From: Actinoplanes sp. L3-i22
GTDB lineage: Bacteria; Actinomycetota; Actinomycetes; Mycobacteriales; Micromonosporaceae
Direction: 5' to 3'
Length of the DNA stretch: 64,000 nucleotides
NCBI RefSeq assembly: GCF_019704555.1
Contig: NZ_AP024745.1
Span: forward strand, 10,343,501-10,407,500
Part shown: in pieces, positions 45,715 through 57,500 of the stretch
How positions within the stretch are numbered: position 1 is the stretch's first letter
How the letters are laid out: each line of letters starts with the position of its first letter
The notes under the pieces: generated by a model
Told to the model about the DNA's origin: nothing
Seen by the model: the letters and a program-made list of their open reading frames with translations, nothing else
The model's database searches: none
Position numbers and translations under genes: made by a program

Positions 45715-46749
45715 ATGGCACCATTGCGCGATGATTCAATTCTTGAGCGGTTTCATCTGCTCGTCAACGCACCAGCGCTTTTCAATGCGATGACAACTGC
45801 GGTGGAACTCAACATCTACGGCTTTCTGGCCGAACATCCGGACTCCGGATTCACCGAGATCCAGGAATACACCGGTGTGCCCGCACACCAGCTCCGGGTC
45901 CTGTTACAGGCGGTCTGTGCGACCGGGTTGCTCGAGCGCCACGACGGTTTGTATCGCAATTCGGAGGTCGCCGCCGAGTTGTTGGCGACCGACGCCGACG
46001 ACAGCTGGGGTCACATTCTCGTCGGGTGGAAAGAGGTCTATTATCCCGCTTTCGCCCAGATGACGACGGCGCTGCGGGCCGGGCGGAACACGGCGCTCGA
46101 GGTGTACCCCGGCGACGAGCCGACCCTCTATCAGCGGCTCGCCCGCAATCCCGACCTGGAGCGGGTCTTCCACCGCGCGATGAGCGCGTTCACGCTGCGA
46201 TCGGTCGACGCGCTGGTGGAGCGCCCCGAGTTCGCCGGCGTACGCCACCTCCTGGACATCGGCGGCGGCGACGGAACCACCTCGCTCCGGCTGGCCACCC
46301 GCCACCCGGAGTTGCGCTGCACCGTGGTTGACATGCCCAGCGTTTCTCGCCTGGGGGATGCCTCGGCATCGGCCATTCCGGACCGCGTCGCCCTCCACCC
46401 GGCCGACATCTTCGCCGACGATTTCCCGTCCGGTGCTGACGCCGTCCTGTTCAGCCACGTGCTGGAGATCTTCGACGAGGACCGGATCGTCGGGCAGCTG
46501 AAGAAGGCTTACGACGTGTTGCCGGACGGCGGCACGGTCTTCGTGTACGGCTACAACGTCTCCGACGACGAGACCACCGGCCTGTTCGGCGCCCGGCTGG
46601 GGCTGTACTTCAACGTGCTCGCCAGTGGCCAAGGCATGGCGTACCCGGCTCGTGACTACGAGAACTGGCTGCGCGGCGTCGGCTTCAAGGCCGTCAGCAC
46701 AGTTGCCGGGTTGCCGTACGAGCACGGCCTCACTATCGGCGTCAAGTAA
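45715..46749 (+). CDS. SAM-dependent O-methyltransferase (Methyltransf_2 type)
   Basis: A 344-residue methyltransferase with an N-terminal dimerisation/winged-helix part (FNAMTTAVELNIYGFLAEHP, GVPAHQLRVLLQAVCATGLL) and a C-terminal Rossmann domain with HLLDIGGGDGTTSLRLA and VVDMPSV. This is the plan of small-molecule O- or N-methyltransferases of secondary metabolism. The ATG at 45715 is the first in-frame start with family-like sequence; GGGGA lies 11 bases upstream. A hairpin follows the stop. A Dpg phenol or the peptide is a plausible acceptor. Confidence 0.85.
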   Translation: MAPLRDDSILERFHLLVNAPALFNAMTTAVELNIYGFLAEHPDSGFTEIQEYTGVPAHQLRVLLQAVCATGLLERHDGLYRNSEVAAELLATDADDSWGHILVGWKEVYYPAFAQMTTALRAGRNTALEVYPGDEPTLYQRLARNPDLERVFHRAMSAFTLRSVDALVERPEFAGVRHLLDIGGGDGTTSLRLATRHPELRCTVVDMPSVSRLGDASASAIPDRVALHPADIFADDFPSGADAVLFSHVLEIFDEDRIVGQLKKAYDVLPDGGTVFVYGYNVSDDETTGLFGARLGLYFNVLASGQGMAYPARDYENWLRGVGFKAVSTVAGLPYEHGLTIGVK

Positions 46750-46768
46750 CACCGCCCAAGTCTCGGCC

Positions 46769-46797
46769 GACCGCGGAGCCGCGCCGGCTCCGCGGTC
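46769..46797 (+). terminator. Strong hairpin after the methyltransferase gene
   Basis: GACCGCGGAGCC-GCGCC-GGCTCCGCGGTC has perfect 12-base arms and a five-base loop, 19 bases after the stop codon. There is no T-tract, as is common for actinomycete terminators. It may attenuate rather than end transcription before mbtH and the NRPS. Confidence 0.6.
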
Positions 46798-46893
46798 CCC
46801 TCGCCTTCCACCTCACCTGCCGGTCTGGCCGATGAGGTATCGCCTGCTGGGTTCGGCCCGGGTGCCCCCAGTCCACGGAGTAAGGATCCTTCG

Positions 46894-47109
46894 ATGGCCA
46901 ATCCATTCGACAACTCCGACGGTCGCTTCTTCGTGCTCGTGAATGACGAGGGCCAGCACTCGCTGTGGCCCACGTTCACCGCTGTCCCGGACGGCTGGAC
47001 CGTCGCGTTCGGCGAGTCCGACCGCTCCTCCTGCATGACGTACATCAACGAGAACTGGGTCGACATGCGGCCGCGGAGCCTGGTTGTCCAGATGGAAGCG
47101 GCGCGTTAG
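46894..47109 (+). CDS. MbtH-like protein
   Basis: A 71-residue MbtH-like protein, the small partner that binds and activates NRPS adenylation domains. The family signature is complete: [32 protein letters not shown] with the invariant tryptophans. It lies 213 bases upstream of the NRPS gene on the same strand. One or more of the NRPS A domains is therefore expected to need it. Confidence 0.97.
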   Translation: MANPFDNSDGRFFVLVNDEGQHSLWPTFTAVPDGWTVAFGESDRSSCMTYINENWVDMRPRSLVVQMEAAR

Positions 47110-47322
47110 CCGCCGAGCTTCGCAAGTCTGACCGACGTGGCCGGCGGCGACGGCACGGCTGGGTTCCGGCCCGCCGGGCCGCCGGCCCGCAGTCGCCACA
47201 CTTCAGTCCGCGATTCCCCCGACAGACCAAATTACGGCCCGGTCGAGTACTCCTGGGCCGTCGCCGCGGCGTGCGGTCGTCCGCCCGGTCGACAACATCT
47301 CCCTTTCTAGGAGTAGCGAGAA

Positions 47323-48570
47323 ATGATCGTGGGTTCGGTGCAGGAGGCCTTTCAAACGCAGGTCCGGCGAACACCCGACCTGGTGGCGGTACGGGCCGAC
47401 GGTCGTGGTCTCACCTATCAGGAACTGGACGAGCAGTCCGGCCGACTGGCCCGGCGCCTGGTCATCGCGGGGGCGGCTCCGGACCGTCCGGTCCTGGTCC
47501 GGACCGGCCGCGGGGTCGACCTCGCGGTGGCGCTGCTGGCCGTGCTCAAAGCCGGCTCGTTCTATGTGACGCTGCCGCCGGCACTCACCGCCGCGCAGGC
47601 GGACGTCATCGCTGCGGACAGCAAGGCTGTCGTGCTCTTGACCGATTCGACGGTCGACCCGCGGTCCCGGCCCGCTGTGCCGGTGACCCTGCTGCTCGAT
47701 GAGCCGGACGAAGCCATCGACTTCGCCCTGGACACCGCGCGGACCGAGCCGGCCGGCGCCGACCGGATCGCCTACGTGCTCTACCGGGTGGATCGGGCTG
47801 ACCCGGTCGGCGTCGCCTGTACGCACGGTTCGGTCACCGGTGGTCTCGGTGGGCACACGGCCGGGGTCGAACAACGCTTCGCGCTCCTCGCCCCGTACGC
47901 CGTCGGCGGCCTGTTCTGGCATCCGTTGCTGACCGGCGGCACCCTCGTCCTCGTCGGCGACGCCGATTTCAGCGCCGATCGGCTGGCGGCGTTGCTCGGA
48001 TCGGAGCGGGTCACCGGCGTCGCCCTCCCGACCGACATGTTCCGTGCGCTGGCAATCGACGCACCGGGTTGCCTGGCCGGAGTCCGCGATGTCGTCACCG
48101 GGTTCGATCCCGAGGTCGCCGATATCGCGCGGCGGGTACTGCCCGAGTGCCCCGGCCTCACGGTCCGGGCCGCTTACGGCCCGGCTGAACTGGGCCGTTC
48201 GGTGGCCGAGGCGGCATGGACCGCGGCCGACCAGGTGCCCGAACACCGGCCGGCGGCTGACCTGGCCCCGGAGGTACGGGCATACCTGCTGGACAAGAAG
48301 CTGTCCGCCGTCGGTGACGGGGAGGTCGGCGAGCTCTACCTCGCCGGCGCCGGACTCGCCCGTGGATACCTCACCGGCCCGGCTGTCACCGCGGCGAATT
48401 TCGTCGCCGAACCCGGCGGTGCGGCCGGATCACGTATGTTTCGCACCGGCGACCTGGCCCGGCGTCATCCGGACGGTCGTCTCGAGGTGGTCGGGCGCGC
48501 CGACGCCGCCGGTGAACTCGCCCGTGACCTGGTTCGCTGGAACGACACCGCGATCGAACCGCCGTCCGGC
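47323..48570 (+). other. Degenerate, truncated N-terminal adenylation domain (A*)
   Basis: This is the first 415 residues of the NRPS. The sequence parallels A2 and A4 ([18 protein letters not shown] against [21 protein letters not shown]), but the ATP loop reads [19 protein letters not shown] instead of [16 protein letters not shown], the substrate Asp235 is lost and YGPTE reads YGPAE. It stops after [24 protein letters not shown]. The A8-A10 C-terminal lobe, carrier protein and condensation domain are missing, and a C-A linker-like stretch ([14 protein letters not shown]) leads straight into A1. Confidence 0.88.
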
Positions 48571-51500
48571 GCCCGATCGGTGGCCGCGATGTTCGAGACC
48601 CAGGCGGTGGCCACCCCGGACGCGGTCGCTGTCTGGGCCGACGGTGTCTCGGTCAGCTACGCGGAGCTCAACCGGCAAGCCAACCGCCTCGCTCACCTGT
48701 TGATCGACCGGGGCGTCGGCCCCGAGCACCTGGTCGCTCTCTCGGTGCCGCGCGACGCCCATCTGGTGACCGCGGTGATGGCCGTGCTCAAAGCGGGCGC
48801 CGGTTACCTTCCGCTGGACCCCACCTATCCCGGCGATCGCCTGTCCTACATGGTGCAGCACGCCCGGCCCGCCCTCGCCATCGGCGGGGACGACGGCGGC
48901 GCAGTCGCGGCCGCCTGCCGTGCGGCCGGCGTGATCCGGCTGGATCTGGACGCTCCCGAGACCGCCGCCGAGCTGGCGGCGCGCCCGGACACCGATCCCC
49001 GGGACCGGGACCGGGTCGCCCCGCTCGACCCCCGCAACGTCGCCTACACCATTTTCACCTCGGGCTCGACCGGCCAGCCCAAGGGCGTCGCGATCACCCA
49101 CGCCAACATGACCAACCTGATGCTGTGGGCGGTCCGGGAGTTCGGCCGCCGGCAGCTCGGCCACGTCCTGTTCACCACCTCGCTCAGCTTCGACGTGTCG
49201 GTCTTCGAGCTGTTCAGCCCGCTCGTCTGGGGCGGAACCGTGGAGATCCAGGAGAATCTGCTGGCCCTCGCCCAACGCCCGGACGAAGCGCCGCGGCCGA
49301 CGCTGATCAGCGGCGTGCCCTCGGTGCTCGCCCAACTGGTCACCGAGGGACAGTTGCGGATCTCGACCGACACGGTGGTGCTCTGCGGCGAGGCCCTCCC
49401 GGCGCACGCCGCCCGGGTGATCAAGGCCGCGGTCTCGGCGAAGCGGCTGGTGAACATGTACGGGCCGACCGAGACGACCGTCTACGCCACCGGATGGACC
49501 GACCACGAGCCGGTGTTCGGGCCGCCGCCGATCGGTGCTCCGATGATCAACACGATGGCGTACGTCCTGGACGAGTGCCTGCGTCCGGTTCCGGTGGGTA
49601 CCGTCGGTGACCTCTACATCGGCGGCGCCGGTGTGGCGCGGGGCTACCTGAATCGTGCGGACTTGACCGCCGAGCGATTCTTGGCGGATCCGTTCGGCGG
49701 TGGTGGTCAGCGGATGTATCGCACCGGAGACCGGGCGCGGTGGACATCGACGGGCCTGCTGGACTTCGTGGGTCGTGACGACGCGCAGGTGAAGATCCGT
49801 GGTTTCCGGATCGAGTTGTCGGAGATCGAGTCGGTGCTGGCCGGTTTCCCGGGTGTGCGTCAGGTGGTGGTGCTGGCGCGGGAGGACCGGCCGGGAGACA
49901 AGCGGCTGGTCAGCTATCTGGTCGCCGACGAGGATCTCGATGAGCCCGGTCTGGCGGCACACCTGCGCGCTCTCCTGCCGGAGTACATGGTGCCGGCGGC
50001 AATGGTCCGGCTGGACCGGTTGCCGCTGACCGTCAACGGGAAGCTGAACCGGAAGGCACTACCGGCTCCGGACTACTCGGCCGGCCGGGCACCCGGTTCC
50101 GGCCGCGCGCCGCGGACCGACGTCGAGGCCCGACTGTGCGACCTTTTCGCCGACGTTCTGGGCGTGCCCGAGGTTGACCCGGAGGACAACTTCTTCAACC
50201 TGGGTGGGCACTCCCTGCTTGCCACCCGGTTGGTCTATCGGATCCGCAACGCCTTCGGCGTCGAATTGCCGATGGCGACGGTCTTCCAGGCGCCGTCCGT
50301 GGAATCGCTGGCGTCGCACCTGGACCAGGGTCCGGCGGTGCGGTCGGCCGCATTGGAGGCGGTGGCTCGTTCGGGTCCGGTACCGATGTCGTACGCCCAG
50401 CAGCGGTTGTGGTTCGCGGCGCAGTTGGAGGGTCCGACTCCGGCCTACAACCTGCCGGTCGGCTTCCGGTTGGCCGGCCCACTGAACGTGGCGGCACTGG
50501 AGGCGGCGCTGTTCGACGTCGTCGGCCGGCACGAAAGCCTGCGGACGGTGCTGCAGGAGGTCGGCGGCCAACCTGTTCAGGTGGTGCTGCCGGCGGAGCC
50601 TTTGCCGCTGCACCGGGTTTCCGCGGCGGACGGCGACGTGGATCGGCTGCTGCGGGAGCTGAGCGGATATCGCTTCGACCTCGCGGCCGAACCACCGCTA
50701 CGGGTGACCCTGATTGATGCCGGTCCGGACGACCATGCGCTGCTCGCGTTGTTCCATCACTCGGCGAGTGATGGTGAGTCGATGGGCCCGTTCCGCCGGG
50801 ATCTGGCGCTGGCCTACCGTGCTCGCCTCGACGGCACGGCGCCCGCCTGGGTGCCGTTGCCGGTGCAGTATGCGGATTATGCGTTGTGGCAGCGGGAGCT
50901 GTTGGGCGATGAGGCTGATCCGGGCTCGTTGATCGGTACTCAGCTGAGTTTTTGGCGTTCGGCGTTGGCTGGTCTGCCGGTGGAGCTGGACTATCCGACC
51001 GATCGGGTGCGGCCCGCGGTGGCGTCGGGCCGGGGTCAGGGATTCTCGGTTGATCTGGATGCCGATCTTCATGCGGCGATGGCTGAGCTGTGCCGTGGTA
51101 CAGCGACGACGTTGTTGATGCTGGCGCATGCGTCACTGGCAACGGTATTGACCCGGGTGGGTGCGGGTACGGACATTCCGATCGGTACGCCGACGGCGGG
51201 GCGCAGCGATGAGAAGCTCGACGATCTGGTCGGATTTTTCGTCAATACGTTGGTGTTGCGGACGGATACCAGTGGCGATCCGACGTTCCGGGAGCTGTTG
51301 GCTCGGGTGCGGGAGACGAGTCTGGCCGCGTACGCGAATCAGGAGGTTCCGTTCGATCGGGTGGTCGAGGCGCTCAATCCGCCCCGGTCGGCCGCCCGCA
51401 ACCCGCTGTTCCAGGTCATGCTGCAGGTCGATGTCCACACGGACGACCTGCCGCTCGACCTCGGCGGTATCCGAGGCGAGGAGATCCTTGCCGAGCGTCG

Positions 51501-54500
51501 AAACGAGAAGTTCGACTTCTCGATGATCCTGCACGCGTCGGTCACCGCCGGGGGCGGGGCCACGCCGATCCGGGCCGACGTCGGTTTCGCCACCGACCTG
51601 TTCGACGAGTCGACGATCCGGCACCTGTTCGATCGGATGGTGCGGGTCCTTCGGGTCGCCACCGCGAATCCCGACACGCGGCTCAGCGCCATCGACATCC
51701 TCGGCGAGGCCGAGCGCACCGATCTGATCCGGCTGGGCACCGGTCGTGCCCTCGACCCGGCGAGGTTCACCGAGCCGTCTCTGCAGAAGGCGTTCCGGCA
51801 GCAGGTGACACGGACACCGGACGCGGTCGCGGTGCGCTGCGCGGGCCGCAGCCTGACCTACGCCGAGCTCGATCGGCAGGCCAACCGGCTGGCCCGGCGG
51901 CTGCTGGCGGCCGGCGCCGGCCCGGAGCAGCCGGTGGCCACGCTGCTCGACCGCACGGTCGACCTGGTGGTGGCACTGACCGCGATTCTCAAGGCGGGCT
52001 CGTACTACGTACCGCTGCATCATGCTTCCCCACTCGACCGGATGCAGTGGGTAGTAGGGGAGAGCGGCGCCCGGGTGCTGCTGACGGACCTGGCCATGCG
52101 GGAGCGGGGACTGCCGACCGCGGACGTGACGGTGCTGGTCGACGACGACACCGCCGACGTGCCGGGCTTTCCATCGACCGATCCGGACGTGCCGGGGCTG
52201 CGGGAACAGTTGGCCTACGTGATGTACACGTCCGGCTCGACCGGCCGCCCCAAGGGTGTGGCGATCACCCACCAGGATGTCTTCGAACTGGTCAGCGATT
52301 CGCTTTTCACCCCCGGCGACCACGACCGGGTGTTGCTGCTGACCCCGTACGAGTTCGACCCGTCGACCTACTCGTTCTGGTACCCGCTGCTGCACGGCGG
52401 CACCGCGATCATCGCGCCCGAGGCCGACCTCACGGTCGAGCGGCTGGGCCGGCTCATGCAGCAGGAGCGGATCACCGGCGTGGACATCACGGCCGGGCTG
52501 TTCCGGGTGATGGCCGAGGAACAGCCGGAGTGCTTCGCCGGTGTCCACGTGGTCATCACCGGTGGCGACATCGTCTCCCCCGTCGCCGTCCGCCGCGCTC
52601 TTGAGCACTGCCCCGGGCTGCTGGTACGCAGCAACTATGGCCCGACCGAGACCACCCTGTTCGCGAGTTCCGCGCCGTGGCGCCGGGCCGCCGATGTCCC
52701 GGCGCCGGTCCCGATCGGCCGGCCGTTGGACGGGATGTCGGCGTACGTCCTCGATGACGCGTTGGATCTGGTGCCGGTGGGTGTGGTCGGTGATCTGTAT
52801 CTGGCTGGTTCGGGTCTGGCGCGGGGATATCTGAACCGTGCGGATCTGACCGGGGAGCGGTTCGTGGCGGATCCGTTCGGTGTCGTGGGTACGCGGATGT
52901 ATCGCACGGGTGACCGGGTGCGGTGGACGTCGGCCGGGTTGCTGGATTTTGTGGGTCGTGCTGACGCGCAGGTGAAGATTCGTGGTTTCCGGATCGAGTT
53001 GTCGGAGATCGAGTCGGTGCTGGCGGGCTGCGCCGGGGTGCGTCAGGTGGCGGTGGTGGCGCGCGAGGATCGGCCGGGTGACAAACGCCTGGTGGGTTAC
53101 GTGGTGGTGGACCCGGGTGTCGAGCTGGCGGAGCTGGAGTCGCATGCCCGGGAGGTCCTGCCCGACTACATGATCCCCAGCGCCATGATCCGCCTGGAGA
53201 AGCTCCCCCTCACCCCCAACAACAAGGTCGACCTGCGGGCCTTGCCCGCGCCCGAGGTCACAGCGGGCGAAGGACGCGAGCCGGCCACTCCGGTCGAGGA
53301 GATCCTCTGCGGGCTGTACGCGGAGGTGTTGGGCGTGCCGCGGGTGGGTGTGGAGGACAGCTTCTTCGACCTCGGTGGGCACTCGCTGCTGGTAACCCGC
53401 CTGGTCGCACGGATCCGCTCCGCCTTCGGCGTCGACCTGTCCGTCCGAACAGTTTTCGAGGCCCCGTCCGTCGCCCTGCTCGCGTCACGGCTGGAAACCG
53501 GCCCAGCAGTACGCTCGGTGCCGCTTGAGCCGGCGACACGTTCGGGCCCGGTCCCGATGTCATTCGCTCAACAACGGTTGTGGTTCATCGGGCAACTCGA
53601 CGGCGCCACCTCGGCCTACAACATGCCGATAGCCCTGCGACTGACCGGCACGCTCGACGCGGACGCATTGCAAGAAGCACTGTCCGACGTCACCGACCGC
53701 CACGAAAGCCTGCGCACCGTCCTACGTGAGGTCGACAGCGAACCAGTACAAATCGTCCTACCCGCCACACCGATAACTCTGCACCGCACCTCAACCACCG
53801 ACATTGACACGCTCCTACACGACCTGGCCGGCCACGTCTTCGACCTGTCAGCCGAACCCCCACTACGAGCCACCCTGATCCAGGAAGCCCCGGACACCCA
53901 CGTCCTACTCCTCCTGTTCCACCACATCGCCAGCGACGGCGAATCGATGGGGCCGTTCCGGCGAGACCTGGCCCTCGCCTACCGCGCCCGCCTCAACGGC
54001 CACGCCCCGACCTGGACACCACTACCGGTCCAATACGCCGACTACGCCCAATGGCAACGCGAGCTGCTCGGCGACGAAGACGACCCCGAATCCCTGATCA
54101 CCTCGCAACTCAACTTCTGGCGCCAAGCACTGGCCGAGCTACCCACGGAACTGACCTACCCGACGGACCGAATCCGGCCGGCGGTCGCATCCGGCCACGG
54201 TCGTGGGTTCTCGGTCGATCTGTCCGCCCGTCTTCACGCGGCGATGGACGACCTGTGCCGTCGTACCGGTACGACGATGGTGATGGTGGCGCACGCCGCC
54301 CTGGCAACCCTGCTGACCAGACTCGGCGCAGGCACCGACATCCCGATCGGCACACCAGCCGCCGGCCGCAACGACGAAAAACTCGACAACCTCGTCGGCT
54401 TCTTCGTCAACACACTCGTCCTGCGCACCGACACCAGCGGCGACCCCACCTTCCGAGACCTACTCGCCCGAGTACGCGACACAAGCCTCGCCGCCTACGC

Positions 54501-57500
54501 CAACCAAGAAGTCCCATTCGACCGCATCGTCGAAACCATCAACCCACCACGCTCCGCCGCCCGCAACCCACTCTTCCAGATCATGATGCAGGTCGAGGTC
54601 GGCACCGACGACACTCTCGACCTGCCGGGTGTCACGGGCCAGCTGCTGCGCGAGACCCCTCAGACCGAGATGTTCGACCTGTCGTTCGAGTTGCAGACGC
54701 GGATCGACGAGGACGGCGCTCCGGGACCGCTGCGGCTCGACACCGGCTTCGCCACCGACCTGTTCGACGAGACCACCGCCCGGCAGTTCACCACCCGCCT
54801 CGTCCGAGTGCTCCAGTCGATCACCGCGGACCCTGATCGCCGGCTCAGCGCCGTCGACCTGATGGACGACGACGAACGGCAGCGCACGCTGATCGAGTGG
54901 AACCGGACCACGGTGCCGGCCGCGTTGGACACCCCGCTGGTGCCCGAGCTTTTCGCCGCCCAGGTGCGGCGCACCCCCGGCGCCGTCGCTCTGGTCGACG
55001 AGGGCCTCGAGATCTCGTACGCCGAACTGGACGGACGGGCGAACCGCCTGGCCCGAAAGCTCGTCGCGCTCGGCGCGGGCCCCGAACAGTCGGTCGCCGT
55101 CTGCGTGCCACGCGGTCCTGACCTGATCAGCGCCCTGCTCGCGGTCCTCAAGGCGGGCGCGTCCTACCTTCCTCTGGACGCCGACTACCCGGCCGACCGG
55201 CTCACCTTCATGCTCGAGGACTGCGCCCCGATCTGCGCGGTGGCGGTCGGCGAGACAGCGGCCGGACTCGGCGACGCCGTGCCGGTCGTGGTCCTCGACG
55301 AGCCGGGCACAGCCGCCGAGCTGAGCCGCCTCTCCGGCGAACCGATCACCGACCGTGACCGGCTCGCCGCGTTGCAGCCCGGCCACCCGGCGTACGTGAT
55401 CTACACGTCCGGTTCGACCGGCCGGCCCAAGGGCACGGTCATCCCGTACTCCGCCATGGTCAGCCAGGTTCTCTGGGTACGGGACTTCTTCAGCCTCGGG
55501 CCCGTCGACCGGCTGGTCCAGTTCTCGTCGGTCAGCTGGGACCCGCACGTCGAGGACATCTACCCGATCCTGGTGTCCGGCGGCTCGCTGCTGGTTCCCC
55601 GCGACCCGGCCGGGCAGCTGCCCACGCTGATGCGCCGGCCGGTCGGCGCGGCCCTGACGATGATCGGCCTGCCCACCGGTTTCTGGCACGAGCTGGTGGC
55701 GGCCGGCGAGACGATCGACTGGCCGACAGGCCTACGGGTGGTCAACGTCGCCGGTGAGGCGATGCGGCAGCACTCGGTCGCCCTCTGGCTGGAGCGCTTC
55801 GGCGACGGGGTGCGGCTGACCAACACGTACGGACCCACCGAGGTAACGGTCAACTCGACGGCGACCTTCGTGTCGACCGCCGACAGGGACGACCCACCGA
55901 TCGGTCGGCCGGTCTGGAACACCCGTGCGTACGTGCTCGATGACGCGTTGCGGCCGGTCCCTGCCGGTGTTCCCGGCGAGCTCTATCTGGCCGGGACCCA
56001 GTTGGCCCGCGGCTACCGCGGCCGGCCGGACCTGTCGGCCGAGCGGTTCGTGGCCTGCCCGTTCGAGACCGGCGGCGAGCGCATGTACCGTACCGGCGAC
56101 CTCGCGCGGTGGAACACCGACGGGACGCTGACCTTCCTCGGCCGGGCCGACGACCAGGTGAAGGTCCGGGGCTTCCGGATCGAGCCGGGCGAGGTCCAGT
56201 CCGCGATCGAGACCGACCCGAGGGTGGCCCAGGCCGCTGTCATCGCCCGGCAGGATCCGCCCGGCGACACCCGCCTGGTCGCCTACGTCGTCGCGGCCGA
56301 CGGTGTCGGCGGGGAGGAACTGCCGGCTCGGATCCGCGATCACGCCCGGGGGCTGCTGCCGGAATACATGGTCCCGGCGGCGGTGGTGCTGATGGATCGG
56401 CTGCCGTTGACGTCGAACGGGAAGCTGGACCGCCGGGCGTTGCCGGCGCCCGACTACACCGCCGGCACGGTCGCGGGATCGGTGCCGGGCACTCCGGTCG
56501 AGGAGATCCTCTGCGGACTGTTCGCGGATGTGCTGGGTGCCGCTCAGGTGGGTGTGGACGACAGTTTCTTCGACCTCGGTGGGCACTCGCTGCTGGTAAC
56601 CCGCCTGGTCGCACGGATCCGCTCCGCCTTCGGCATCGACCTGTCCGTCCGAGCCGTCTTCGAAGCACCCTCAGTACGCCTGCTCGCAACACGTCTCGAC
56701 GAAGGCACACCAGCACACCGGACAACACTGGAACCGGCACCACGCACCGGCCCGATCCCGATGTCATTCGCCCAACAACGGCTGTGGTTCATCGGACAAC
56801 TCGAAGGCGCCACCTCCACCTACAACATGCCGGTAAGCCTGCGCCTGACCGGCCCACTCGACATACCAGCACTACAAGCGGCACTGACCGACATCACCGA
56901 CCGCCACGAAAGCCTGCGCACGGTCCTACGCGAGATCGACAGCGAACCCGTACAAATCGTCCTACCCGCCACACCGGTAACCCTGCACCACGCCTCAACC
57001 ACCAACACCGACACCGACACCGTGCTGCGAGACCTCACCAACCACATCTTCGACCTCTCAGCCGAACCACCCTTCCGGGCAACCCTGATCCAGGAAAACC
57101 CGGACACCCACGTACTCCTCATCCTGTTCCACCACATCGCCAGCGACGGCGAATCAATGGGCCCATTCCGGCGAGACCTCACCCACGCCTACCACGCCCG
57201 CCTCAACGGCCACGCCCCAACCTGGACACCACTACCAGTCCAATACGCCGACTACGCCCAATGGCAACGACAACTACTCGGCGACGAAACCGACCCACAC
57301 TCACTGATCAACTCGCAGCTCGCATTCTGGCGCCAGACACTGACCGACCTACCGGTAGAACTGGACTACCCGACCGACCGAACCCGACCCGCAGTCGCAT
57401 CCGGACGCGGCGCAGCCTTCACCATCGACCTCGACACCTCACTGCACGACCGCCTGACCCGACTCGCCCGACTCACCAGCACCACCATGTCGATGATCGC

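Noticed and set aside
45305..45715. 136-codon open frame between amidinotransferase 2 and the methyltransferase
   Set aside because: It has no ribosome site, no recognisable domain and no GC-rich third-position bias. It covers the promoter region and ends at the methyltransferase start.
46026..46331. Frame of 101 codons inside the methyltransferase gene
   Set aside because: It is a same-strand shadow of a gene with complete SAM-binding motifs, and is Arg/Gly-rich without features.
48571..48620. Possible frameshift or assembly error as the cause of the A*-A1 junction
   Set aside because: The frame is open and sensible on both sides, with a recognisable linker at the junction. Degeneration also extends through the A* motifs upstream, so a single error cannot explain it.
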